A DNA stretch of 64,000 nucleotides from the NCBI GenBank assembly GCA_016858145.1, contig JAEHOE010000083.1, forward strand, positions 1-64,000. The letters run 5' to 3'. The notes under the pieces are model-generated. The model had not been told where the DNA came from, did no database searches, and saw nothing but the letters and a program-made list of their open reading frames with translations. Shown here piece after piece: positions 11,724-29,095 of the stretch (positions within the stretch are counted from its first letter, which is position 1; every line of letters begins with the position of its first letter). This stretch comes from Edaphochlamys debaryana. Its lineage: Eukaryota; Chlorophyta; Chlorophyceae; Chlamydomonadales. A program made the position numbers and the translations under genes.

Positions 11724-14329
11724 CTAGATCATCAACCATTGACGACCTGGGGGAGCAAGGCATGAAGGGCGTAGAGCGAGTTTGGCGGGAAAGGTTTGTG
11801 CCCGCAAGATAGAGCTTGAGCGAACCCGTAGATTCCCTTTTCAATCCCTGTCCCTTTCGACCGCCTCCCCTGCCAGCCCGCTGCCCGTGCCTCACCGCAG
11901 ATGGCGGCAGCGACGACCACGCGGATGAAGCTGCCGAGCGCCACGGCACCCGCAAGCCCCTCGACGATGAACAAAGCGAGCGCCAGCACCATCAGCATCA
12001 AGGAACAGAACATCTGAGCGAACGACGGCTCGTAGTGGTGACGAGGGGGCGCGGTCCATACCAGAGCCCAGATAGCAAGCAGCAGCAGGAGGATCACCGG
12101 CTCGCAGCAGCGGGCGCGATCTGTTGGGGCGGAAGCACGAAGCACAGGTATGGGGGCAGACGGCTAGCTCGGCCGCAAGGCAACACCTCTCCTTAAGATG
12201 CCCCCCAACCCCTCCCACCTGTCCCCTGCGCAGCTGCTTCCCCACACCACACGCACTTCACGCCGCCCCCGGCCTCACCCAGGATGGGCACGAGGTGAGG
12301 GGGCACCGCCAGGCCGTCGTGCTCCAGCATCCCCGCCAGGCAGAGGCCGACATCCACCACCATGTAGGAGAGGGACACCACGTGCTCTGAGGAGGGCCAG
12401 GAGGAGTTGAAAGGGAGTGAAGACGCAGGAGGACGTGGAGAGGGCGATGGTGCTTCACAGCAAGAGTACAGCGACCTTGGATTCTTGCAGGTGACAAGAT
12501 ACTTGGTCAACAGCCATCGAGCCTCCTAGCCTCCCTGGAAGGGGTCCCTTCTCTTACTGGGTTACCCACCCGTGAAGCACACAGCCGTCTCCACCCCTGC
12601 CTCCGTCCTAGCCACAGCTTCGGCGTACGCAGCCATCGCCTTCCACACGGCGGCGTTCAGCGGCGCCTCCAGCCACGGAAGCGTCGAGGCGGAGGCGGGG
12701 ACGCGGCTGGCGGCCTGCGCCAGGGCCTCAGCGGCCTCATCGCTGTAGGGGCAGCCCAGCTTGCGCAGGCACTGCATCATGTGCAGGTCGCCGTGGGACG
12801 CAGCATCGCGGAAAGCCCGGTGGTAGTCCTGAGGTCATGGGGCATTGGGATTCCAGGGAACGGATCTAGTCGTGCTGCTCCGGCCCCAGACTGCAGCAGC
12901 CTTCGCTCATAGACATCTCACGCCCCTTGCAGCGTAGCATGTACGCACAGTTGAAGCTTGTCAAAGCCAACCGACCGCTACAACCCACCTGAGCCGGAGT
13001 GTTGGTTTTAAACAGCAGCTCCACTGCCTCCTCGCAGCCGGACTCAGCCGCAGAGGTCCAACGGGAGCTCCTGCACCTGTCCCACCCCGGGGCGGCTGTG
13101 TCCAGCAGCCCCGGGAGGGCCTTGAGCAGCGTTACGCTGCCGGAGCGGGCCGCAGCGTACGCGGTGAATACGTCCACCTCCAGGGCCGCGGCTCCGAAGG
13201 TCTCCAGAAGCCACTCCACCGCGGGCAGGGAGCCTTTCTCGACAGCTTGGCTGAAGCAGCGGGCGGGTTCGGCCATGCAGCCCGCCTCGTGCAGGGCCTG
13301 CAGCAGCCCCACATTGCCGCAGCCTCCCAACCAGGGCCCACCGGGCCCCACGCCGTGGCTCAGCAGGTGACGCACGGCCTCCACGTGCCCAGACACGGCG
13401 GCGGCGTGGACTGCAGCGTAGTCGAGTGCCTTCGGCCCCATCTGGGTCAGCCGGGTCACGGCAAGCGCCGCGTGGGGGCCCTGGTAGAACTCAAGCCGCG
13501 TGGCGAGGAGTGACCAGCCCATCCAAGGATGGCCAGGCCCCGCAAGGTCCCGCTGGTCCTTCAAGCGCCCGAGTTCAGAAGTCCATGGGGTGCGCGTGTT
13601 GCGCACGTTTGCATCCTCCGGCTCCCAGCCCCACAGGATGCAGTCCACGGCCCCAAGGTCCCCGCTCGCGGCCTTGGCCTCCTGCTCCTCGCTCCACCCC
13701 TCCGCAGCTGCGGGCGCCAGCCAGGCCCGCGCCTCCCTGCCGACCGCTGGCCCCGGCCCCGCTGCGCTGATCAGGCACAGGCAGGCCAGGCGGACGAGAC
13801 CCGGGCAGCCGAGCACCTCGACCAGCCAGCGGCACGTTGCGAGCCGGCCGGCGGAGGCAGCGGCAATCAGCACCTCCAGGGGAGGCGGCGACAGCCCTGC
13901 CGCCACCACCGCCCCCTCCAGGCCCTCCCGGCTGCAGTCTGCCGCAACGCAGCGGCAGAGCAGCTCCACCCGCTGCCGGCGCGTCAGGCGGCGGCACATG
14001 GCCCGCGCTTGGAGCCGGGCCTCGGGGGCTGCAAGTAGCCCAGACTTGATGGCAGCGCTGAGGCTGACGGTGCGGGATACAGGCTGGCCATTGCTATCGA
14101 AGGCCGCGGCCGCCGCCTTGTTGACTCGGATGAGGCTCCACGCCGCGAAGGTGGGGCATAGGAAACTGAAGACGTGGCCCAGAAGTTCGGGCGAATGCCA
14201 CACGTCGGCCACCGGGTCGCTCGGAGGCGCCATAGCAGCCCACGTCTGATTCCGGACCCAGGAGGGCTTCAGCCGGTTGGGGTGGTCGAAAGACGGCCTT
14301 GAGCTTGCGAACTGGGTTGGGGTCTCCAC
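11724..14329 (-). CDS. F-box/ankyrin-type repeat protein with hydrophobic C-terminal segments
   Basis: Five exons give about 651 residues: 14329-12989, 12828-12570, 12386-12279, 12120-11896 and 11746-11724. Donors are GTGGGT, GTGGGT, GTGAGG and GTGAGG, with phases 0,1,1,1 that match the acceptors. The N-terminus has an F-box-like stretch after a possible second start at 14233 (WHSPELLGHVFSFLCP), followed by ankyrin-like units such as AASAGRLATCRWLVE, AAVSGHVEAVRHLLSHG, AAESGCEEAVELLF and AASHGDLHMMQCLRKLGCP. This resembles the large ankyrin/F-box families of volvocine algae, so substrate recruitment to an SCF ubiquitin ligase is a family-level guess. Exons 3 and 4 then encode hydrophobic stretches (LLLLLAIWALVW and a ~35-residue run), which is unusual for an F-box protein. 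The last exon adds only seven residues and is the least certain. Start choice between 14329 and 14233 is open. Confidence 0.8.
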
Positions 14330-15163
14330 CTCTGCGGAGCAGGGGTCGGGGGAAGGACGCTAAGTGGGTCGGAAAGGGGGTCGCAGAGGAACCTGCCAGT
14401 CGCAGTTGCTGCTTCTGAAGGGGAATACCCAGGGCAGCAGGGGCTGCAAGCCGCTCATCCCCCATCGCTGCACTTTCTTTTTTCCTCCAGCGCGAGCGCA
14501 CGAGGATCGGCAAAGGGGCCTCGGCATGGGCGCCCGGCCTCGGTTTGTGCTACCCCCACCCTTGGTCAACGTGAATGTCCATACCCATCGCCTTCGAGTA
14601 ATGTGCTAGGCTCCACGGCACACGGCGAAAGGCCCGCCCGGTCGAGAGCGAAGGCATCCCGCCGGAAACCTCGGCATCGCGGTGCTCACCGGTCACCGCG
14701 TCGCGAGCAGGGATTGCGCAGCTCTCAAGCAAGCTGCCGACGCAGCCCTTTTGACCACACGCGACACGTATGTGCAGCTATCCTAGAAGCCCAAGCAGGT
14801 CTCCTCGCAGGCTCAGCGCGAAGCGGGTGAGGCGCAACGGACCCGAGGCGCTAATCAAGTCGCCGGGGGTTCCTGTTGTGGCTGTCGTGTTGCGATAAGG
14901 AAGGAGCGCGGCCGCGCCGCTTCTGCACTTCCCGTCGCGCGAATGCAGCATGCGCGGGCTGTTGAATCCGGATCTCGGGCTCGGCCTCGACTTAGCTCGC
15001 TTGCCCAATGCCCAAGCTCCTGGCTTCGGTTGCCCGCTAGCTGAGGCAAAGGCAGGGCGTCGTCATGAGCCTTGCCTGGCATCATGGCTGCCTGGGGGGG
15101 ATGCTGGTCCCTGGCATCCCCATCGCCCACGAGATGCCCATGCCACAGATCCGTCCTTTGACC

Positions 15164-15202
15164 CACGGCTGGTCACTGAGCTGCGACATATTAACCGTTC
15201 AC
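15164..15202 (+). repeat. Dispersed ~39-bp repeat, copy 2
   Basis: CACGGCTGGTCACTGAGC then an A/T-rich ATATTAACCGTTCA segment. It is about 85 percent like the copy at 10526-10564 by eye, while the flanks are unrelated. Confidence 0.55.
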
Positions 15203-16290
15203 CCAACTTGGAGCCGATGACCCACAGAGGAACGGCTGATCCACAAGGCAAATGTCAACAGGTCCCCGGGACCCCGGCTCCCCGCTGCCCTGCTGTAGCC
15301 CCCACAGTACCCCCTGAAGATCCGCAGCACGCCGCCGCCGCCGCCTTGCGTGGAGGAGGAGGGGGGGAGGGGGGGAGCTGGAAGGTGTTCTGTCCAACGG
15401 CATGGGCGCTGGTCATTGCGACAGCGAGACAGCGGGAGTCATGGCGCCGCAGACCTTCCGCGCTGAAGGCCCCCTCTTGACTCCCAGGGCGGCAGACTGA
15501 GCACGGCAAGTGCACTGAAGGCGTGCTCTCCTCAAAGCGCGCTGAGACCACAGACAGACCAATGTTCGAGTGTGGCTCCCCGGAGCCCTCAACCCTCTCC
15601 ACCACCAGCCCAGCCAGAAACATCGTGTCCCACACAGTGAGGCAGTAAGAACTGCCGGTTGGTCGGTAGCAGCCCTGGTAGCGGAGCCAGGAGTGCACCG
15701 GTGGGAACACGCACGGGGGGCAGCCGGCCGGCCGAGCGCCCCGCATCTTGTCGGGCGGTCGCCCGAGCTCAGCGCCCCTGCCGCTGCGCCGCCCACCGAA
15801 CTGCCCCCAAGGGAAGCCTAAAGACTCAGCTTGGCCTTGGCTGGGCTGTGGGCCCCAGTGGGGCACCGGACACGCGGCGAGGGGACCTTGTGCCCTTGCC
15901 GGTGCCCCGCTTCGCCCTGCTGAGGGCGTGCGCTACCGGCTTGTGGCGTGGCGGGCAAGAAGGCTGCCCAGCCCGCAGGCAGGCCGGTCCGAGGGCGGCA
16001 GGAGCCAGCCCTTTGACCTCCGCCCCCACACGGCGAAGGGTGGCGGCGCTGGGCGCTGGGCGCTTGCCCTTGCGCCGTGCGTGTGCGCGCATGGCCCCCC
16101 GGGGCGCCGGCGTGCGGCCTGGCTCCGAGGGCGGGGCTCTTCGACCCAAAGAGGAAGGCAGAGGGGCGCCCCAGGCAGGCCCGGGTAGCAGGGGCGGCCG
16201 GCGCTTGGGTCCTCGAAGCCCTGAGGTGTTGGCCGGCATTGCCCGGGATATGTAGCTCGAAGAATCCATTGCGGCGCATCCTCGCTTCGA

Positions 16291-16343
16291 GCTCGTGTGG
16301 TGTAGCGGTCATCACTCTGGACTTTGAATCCAGCAACCCGAGT
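16291..16343 (+). pseudogene. tRNA-Gln(TTG) fragment lacking the T arm
   Basis: GTGGTGTAGCGGTCATCAC matches a tRNA-Gln D arm/A box. It is followed by a perfect anticodon arm, CTGGA-loop-TCCAG, with anticodon TTG at 16324-16326 and the start of a variable/T region (AACCCGAGT). The expected TTCGAAT B box and 3' acceptor strand are absent; the sequence turns to GTCTGACGGAGG. It is therefore a 3'-truncated tRNA copy, or the head of a tRNA-derived SINE. Confidence 0.75.
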
Positions 16344-17146
16344 CTGACGGAGGAAAGCACCGGACAGCACGCGGCACTTCTCGTGTGCGCGTGCCAAGAC
16401 AGCAGGAGAGGACCTCAAGCGAAGCTAGCCACAGTATCCTCAATTCTGAACCCCGTCAAAGGCCACGTTGGGTGTTGTGAGGTCCCCTGGCCTGGGGCAT
16501 GGCAGACAGTCCTCCGCAGCAGTGTGTTCTCCCCTCCGGGCCCCTGACCACCGTTGTCCACAGCGAGGCACCCACAGCAACCCACAACGGCCAACGCCCC
16601 CTGCTATCTACGCAGCTTGGCGAGTTGATAGGGCCAGGCGCTCGACCCTGCCCCATGCCTGTATACGGTCATCTCCCACCTCACTCTTCTTTCCTGCTTT
16701 GCCACGGCCGTGAGGTGACTGGCGGTCCGGAGCCAAGCGTGCCATCGTGCCCCTCTCCCACCGTCGCCCACCCCCACAGGGCCACGCTGCTTTCTCTGCG
16801 CAGGCCGACCACAGCAGCGGGCCCGCCGCTCTCGCCCACGTCCACGTTCAGCGCCCTGAGCGACGATCATGCAAAGGCCAGCAATTCATGTGGCGCGAGG
16901 TGCGCAAAGGAGGTGGATGGGAGATGGCTTTGGCAGGGAAACTATGCTGGCCGTGAGATGTCAAGCATGCGAGTGCGACCGTGTGAACGTTTGCAATTGG
17001 CTAGGAAAAGGTGAAGGGCGAGTGCTTTGCCGCGACTTGCATCGCGACCCAAATCCCAGCTCGCAGCTCAATTGCGCCCCGCAGCAACTGAAGAGTGTAA
17101 TAGGAGCCAGGCTCTACAGACGGTGCACCCACCGGTGCCAGGAACC

Positions 17147-23925
<6,779 letters not shown>

Positions 23926-25415
23926 GTCGTACTGAACGTGTGAGATGTGCCGTACGATGTACGGCGTGCGAGGACAGGGAGCATGGAACTAGGAGGCGGT
24001 GCATTGGGGAGCACGCCCTCAGTGCTGGGGGGTCGCGGCAAGCGAGGGGTTAGGGGGCAGGCAGGAGGAGGTGGGACAGGAGGAGTGAGCGAGGGGGGAG
24101 TGTGCTTGGCGTGAGCTCTCAAGCGAGCGTGTCCTCAGCGCCGGTATGGGCCACACGCTTTTATGGCGCGGGACTGTGCGGGGTAATGCAACTGTGTGGG
24201 GGGACTGAGAAGGGGGACGCACGGGAGGCCTGAGGGGGGATGAGCCTCCGCGCTCCTGTGCCGAATCGGGAAGTGTAGAGGACAGCCGATGCTGCATGCC
24301 GCACCCCGCACGTCAGCAGGGCTCCCACGTGTGAATGCCGTACTAGGTTGCCGAGGTTGTAGCCTGACACGCGCTTACGGGGGACCGGAGGTGCACGACG
24401 CTAGGGACTCGGCGAGAATGGAGGTGTGTTGAAGGCTTCGGCCGGCTGCATGGAGTGGTTGTTCGCCGGCTCTTGTAGTCTAACATGGACGATGTGAGGA
24501 ATGTGGTTGAGTGATGGCTCCCAGAAGCCCGCGTGGGCGGGGAACCTCCGCCTGCCTAGGGGACATGTCAGCGGCATGGCGGCATGTCCGGGGCTCAGAC
24601 CAAGCCCAAGAATCGGAAGTCAACATGACGGGCAGCGCCCTCAGCATGGAAAGTAGCCAAGCGGGTAGACCCCGGTGTCATCCCGATGCCACCCCGGTGT
24701 GGGGAGTGGCTTGCCGCTGTGACCCGGCGGGCCGGCGGGGAACCTCCGACTTGGCCCGGGGACATGCCGGGGACATGTCCCAGTCCGCAGTCAGGAGCGG
24801 AGGTTCAGGTTAAGCTGGGCTTAGACTAACCGTGGCGGCAGCGTCCACTGCTTGGGCAGTTCCCAAGCGTGAGGAAATGCCACTTGTCGGCATGCAAGCT
24901 GGAACCATCAACTTCTCGTGAAATGAAACTGGCACCCACAATTCCGCGCAAAGTGACCACTGGATTTACAGTTACTCAGTCAAGCCCAAGCCCTTCCCCG
25001 CCCACACTCGCTGGGTCGCATCTCCCTCGCCGGTCGCACTCTTTGCCTCTCAGAGCAACGCTCTTACCATCCAGTGTGCTGACTAGGGGCCATAGGGCCA
25101 TTTGTGCGGAAATAGACGAAAACAGCGCTCGGTCCACTTTCTGCGCGGTGCTTTCGATGGGGACCTCGTAGCCAGCACTGGTGCCCTGTGTAGAGGTAAG
25201 AGGGACGAGGGCCATGCTTGGAGCTGGAGCTTAGACTGGAGCTTCGTGCAGCCCTGGCCCCTGCACCAACCCAGGCCCCTTTGCGCGTCTCCTTGCGTTC
25301 GCGCCCCCGCTAATTGTCTCCTTTCTGCGTGTTGCAGTACGCGGTGGCAGCTTGAGGAGCCCTGGCGCAGTGTTGGATGCGCGCCTGCATTTAGCAGGCC
25401 CAGCCGTCCCTCCAG
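23926..25415. other. Intergenic region after ProRS
   Basis: No gene recognised. A short duplicated block starts GGGGAACCTCCG near 24540 and again near 24738, each followed by GGGGACATG-type motifs about 20 bases on. Upstream exons of the next gene could lie near 25100-25330, where GT and AG splice-like sites occur, but no coding frame connects convincingly. Confidence 0.5.
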
Positions 25416-26308
25416 ATGTGTATGTGCGCGGGAAGCAGCAAAAAGTACCTACCCAAGGAGGAGGTCGTTGAGGTGCCGGACTTCCGCTATATCCCGGAGC
25501 CGCAGCTCAGCGAGCTGGTCGCGTACATGCGCCAGCGCCGGGAGCACCTGGTATACCACAACACGACCGGTGCGCTCTTACGGGTCTTGAGGGCACACAC
25601 GAGGGGATGGGCCTAGAATCCTTGGGCGGCCCTTCAGGGCCTTGGGCAAAGGGGGATCGGCACGCCGTCGACATGCGCCAGCAGAGGGCACCCCGGCACT
25701 TTGGGACGGTCAACAGCCGGCGAGGTCTTGCATGGGCGCTTCGAGTTGCTTGGGAGCAAATCAGGAACAGGGAAATGCAAGGGCTGGGCGTTTGGGCCAC
25801 CGTCTTGGGCACGGCAGGGCACGGCACGGGGGGCGGCCCCACAGCGCACCGTGCGTCGTTGCCGCATGGCACGGAGCAACTGGGGCCTGGGCACTTGGCC
25901 GGAACCCGCCAGTCTGTTCTTTCTGCCAAGGCGGCCAGCTCCAGCTAGCCAGGGGTGCCCTGCGGCCGCTCCCTCCATGTGCCATACGTCGCCTGAATAG
26001 ACCACCTGTGATCCGCTGAGCCCACACACGTTTGTTTCCCTGGGCCCAACCCCTGACCCGCAGCGGATGTCCGCGCCGAGGTAATCCGGAACGTGACGGA
26101 GCACACTCAGCCCGTGGACCAATACCCTAAAGGGAGACAGTTTCTGAACGATGACGAATACATGGGCATACTCCGGGACTTGCTAAACCTCTCCAACATC
26201 CTCGACGACATGGAGCAGACGGGGATCGTGTCGTACGCCAACCGCACGCAGTACTACGCGCTGTACAGCAAACTGTACCGGTTGCTGATCGCCAAAGCCA
26301 AGCAGTAG
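25416..26308 (+). CDS. Small protein of unknown function (two exons, ~132 aa)
   Basis: Exon 1 is 25416-25569 (donor GTGCGC, phase 1). Exon 2 is 26064-26308 (acceptor CCGCAG). They join in frame to give 132 residues, which I do not recognise. The N-terminus MCMCAGSSKKYLPKEEV is Cys-rich and could be acylated (inference). The rest is charged and probably helical, with YIPEPQLSELVAYMRQRRE in exon 1 and LRDLLNLSNILDDMEQTG then YYALYSKLYRLLIAKAKQ in exon 2. There are no signal peptide or membrane segments. The ATG follows directly after CCTCCAG, so it could instead be the start of an internal exon, with more protein upstream. Confidence 0.7.
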
Positions 26309-27881
26309 CTCTGGGGCCCAACTGCCGACAGCGTGAGCCCGCTGTCGGCTGTCCCCAGCGGCCTCTCGGGTCAGGCGGCGCGGGCGAAGGAGCTGCCACT
26401 CGCATGGCGCCCGGGAGCGCTGCCCCCGCGCGAGGGCTTCGCGCCCCGGAACGCCGAGCAGGTCGTGACGGCGCATGTCAGCAGCTGTGCGCCCGCACCG
26501 TGCGCGGGGCTTCGACTTCGCAAGCCTGCGCGCGTCGCCCCGGAGGCTTTGGGCGATTGTGCAGGCCAGGCGCACATGCGCTGCGGGGCTGTGGGGACGG
26601 GCCGTAGAGATGGCGCCAGGGCTGTGGGCTGTCGAGCAGGGCGCCCTTGACTGCGGCTTGGCGGCATTGACTGCGAGGCCAGTTCGCATCACCAGACATC
26701 CTGACGCTTGACTGGTAGCAAACACAAGTATTGTGCCGCTTGCCTGGGTGCCGGCAGGCCCCTGGCTTGCTGGTTGTGGGAAGGGTTACTGCGGCTGATA
26801 CGGGTTGGCGGGTCTTTCGGTTTATGGCGGTTAGGCAGGTGGAGCAGGCTGCACGTGCAGAAGCTGCCTGCGGTTGTCGACCCGATTGTGTGCTCGCCCG
26901 CGTGCGTTGTTGCGTCTTGGGAGTCTTGACGGCAGGCGTCAGTCTGCATCCGCCTCTGCGTGGGGCCGCGGCCAGGCTGTGGCTAAACAGGGGCCGGTCT
27001 GGGATTGAGGTTTCCGCAGACACTGCGGCGCGTATCCGAGCTCGCAGAGACGCGGGGACGTACGGAAGTGTGATATGGAGCGGGCGGCCCCGCAACAAGT
27101 TGGACTGACAGTATGATAGATTCGCAATTCACCATGAGTCAGCGGTCGGTTTCATCAGGTGCTTAGAGTATCGATTGGAGTGCGACCTTAATGCGCTTTT
27201 AACATGCTTCTGTGTGAGGCTTACACAGCCTGGGGGTGCAGCTTCACTCGCCCAGGGGCGGTGGCGGCAGTGGCGATTCTGCATACATCGCATGCGCTTG
27301 GCTTATCCGGCCCAACCGTGTGGCGGTTTGAGGATCGGTGTTGATGTTGGCGCGTTGGTGGCGGCGGCGGCGGCAAGCCGGAGACTCAGACGGCGGGTTG
27401 AAGCTTGTGCACAGCGGACGGGTGCGCTGGGTGGATTCCCATGATACGTGGACTGGCGTGCACCGGCAGTAGTTCGCAGTGGACGCAGCTGCATGCCACA
27501 CAGGGGCTAGATGTACTCAGCTTGGGCTTGTTTCCGGTAGAAAGGCAATCTGGCTGGGCCCGTGTCGTGTGGGCGGTGGCCACTGCTACCGGTGTCTGTA
27601 ACTATGAAGTGCTGTCTGCCCTTGCAAGCCGTCCTGCAAGCGGCTTTGGGCATTCATGCTCGGACGGGTACAGCTCCTGAGCAGCTGCGCTGGTGATGCC
27701 TGCTGCTGGTGAGGTGCCGGAGACTCCAGCTGGCTATGGCTTGCCTTTATTCTCCGTGCTCACGGCCAAGCCACGTCGCCCTCCCTTCCTCAATGCCCGT
27801 TTACCAACCACCCGCTACTGGCTGTAGGGCCTGACAGTCTGTCCTGACTCAATCCACAAGGTGAGTGGCACTGTGGGGCAG
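26309..27881. other. Long 3' region or intergenic sequence
   Basis: No gene recognised. The only TGTAA downstream of the preceding stop is at 27597-27601, so much of this may be a long 3' untranslated region. Small open frames on both strands overlap and share no known domain. Confidence 0.45.
27597..27601 (+). terminator. Putative TGTAA poly(A) signal
   Basis: First TGTAA seen downstream of the stop at 26308, about 1.3 kb away. It is consistent with chlorophycean poly(A) usage but distant. Confidence 0.3.
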
Positions 27882-28019
27882 GACGCCGCTGAGGGGCCGT
27901 GCTAGGCCTTGCCGTCCACAATGTGGGTCGGCCCTTCACCCACTCCTCGATTGCCCCTCCCATTACCACCTCCCATCGCAGCTGCCGTCATCAACCCCAG
28001 TCGCCCTGTGAGGCTTTGC

Positions 28020-29095
28020 CCCGCACAGCCCATCACGGCATGCAGCAGGTCAGGGCCCGCGAGCAAGCTCCGGGGGAGGAGGGAGGAGCCGCGCCGCGCC
28101 GCACTGGGTCCCGGTTGCGCAGGTGAGTCTCGTGCTGGTGGGGAGGTGGGCTGTGCCGAGCTGCGGGTGTGGACGGGTGCTGCTCATAGCCTCCCTGCTG
28201 CAGCGCCCAAGCCACCACGGCTCCGCGTGCGAGGGGTTGGGCCCTCGCCGGGCGCACTGAGGCCTCCCTCTGCCGCGCGCGTGCTCCCCGCCTGAAGCGC
28301 CCCTGGGCGCCCCGCCACGCGAGGGCCAGAGCGGCAAGTCACCGCACCGCTGCTCTGCGGCCCCAGACCTGCGCCCAGCGAGCCCAGCGAGAGGAGCGAG
28401 GCTGTGCGAGCGCGGCTCCCGGTGGCTCCGCGGGTCAAGCTCGTCACCGCGCTAGGGCCCCGGAGGCCTTGTCCCATGAAGGCGAGCAGCAGCACCAGGA
28501 GAACAACGGCAGGGGAGAGGTGGAGGCACGGCTGCGGCAAGTCCGGAGGCTGCGCGCAGCAAGCAAACCCGGCTGAGGGCAGCCTAGCGCCTCAAAAGCC
28601 TTGCGCACGGACTCCCTCTGCTGCTCTGCTGCTCAGGCGGGCCAGCCAGGTATGCGGCGAGCCGTAGAAGAGCCTGGTCCCGCCTCGACAGCGCAGGAAG
28701 CCGCTTCCGGAGCCCCAACGCTTTCGGCGTGCTTTCAAGCAAGCGCCAGGCGCTGGCAACGCAGCAAGCCTGCTCCTGGAGCCTCCTGAAGCGCCCGGCC
28801 TTGCCCAGAGGTGAGCTGCGGGTCGAGCCCTATCCTTGCGTGCTCCGAGGAAGCGCCAGTAGCTCATGAACCACCTGAACGCTACAGGGAACATGCCCGT
28901 TACGCTCGCCTGTTGTGCGCGCCGTTGCGCCCTCCTGTCGTGCCCCTGTGTGCCGGAAAAGCCATCTCAGCGCCTCTGAGCCGCTCAAAGCCATACTCTC
29001 TGCTCTACGCACTGCCACCTGTTCACTGCTTTAAGCCCAACCTGAACCCCAGAGCCCCTGAAGCACACACCGTTTGGTTTCAACCCCGGAACACG
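28020..29095. other. Upstream region of left kinase-like gene
   Basis: No confident gene. A 118-codon minus-strand frame (28184-28540) starts with a hydrophobic stretch (VVLLVLLLAFM) and stays open in the other arm as a 124-codon frame (37991-38365). The arms are recent copies, so this is weak evidence. In-frame coding may extend upstream of 29096: the frame remains open and the segment SRSKPYSLLYALPPVHCF is identical in both arms, but a 2-bp indel beyond it breaks agreement. Confidence 0.35.

Larger units (their letters stand above)
14330..17146. other. Intergenic region between F-box gene and ProRS
   Basis: About 2.8 kb between two divergent genes, so it should hold both promoters. Long frames near 15255-15866 (-) and 15659-16255 (+) overlap on opposite strands and show no domain or splice logic, so I do not call them. 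It contains the dispersed repeat at 15164-15202 and a truncated tRNA-Gln at 16291-16343. Nothing else is recognised. Confidence 0.6.

Noticed and set aside
15255..16418. Overlapping 150-200-codon frames on both strands
   Set aside because: No domain, no splice logic, mutual overlap, and high GC content that suppresses stops.
25018..25092. tRNA-like sequence on the minus strand (GGTAAGAGCGTTGCTCTGAG)
   Set aside because: It resembles a D arm and anticodon arm, but the anticodon loop has the wrong size, the B box is poor and acceptor ends do not pair.
28592..28894. 100-codon frame conserved in both palindrome arms (also 37659-37961)
   Set aside because: Differences between arms are mostly amino-acid-changing and the arms are recent copies, so openness is not evidence of coding.
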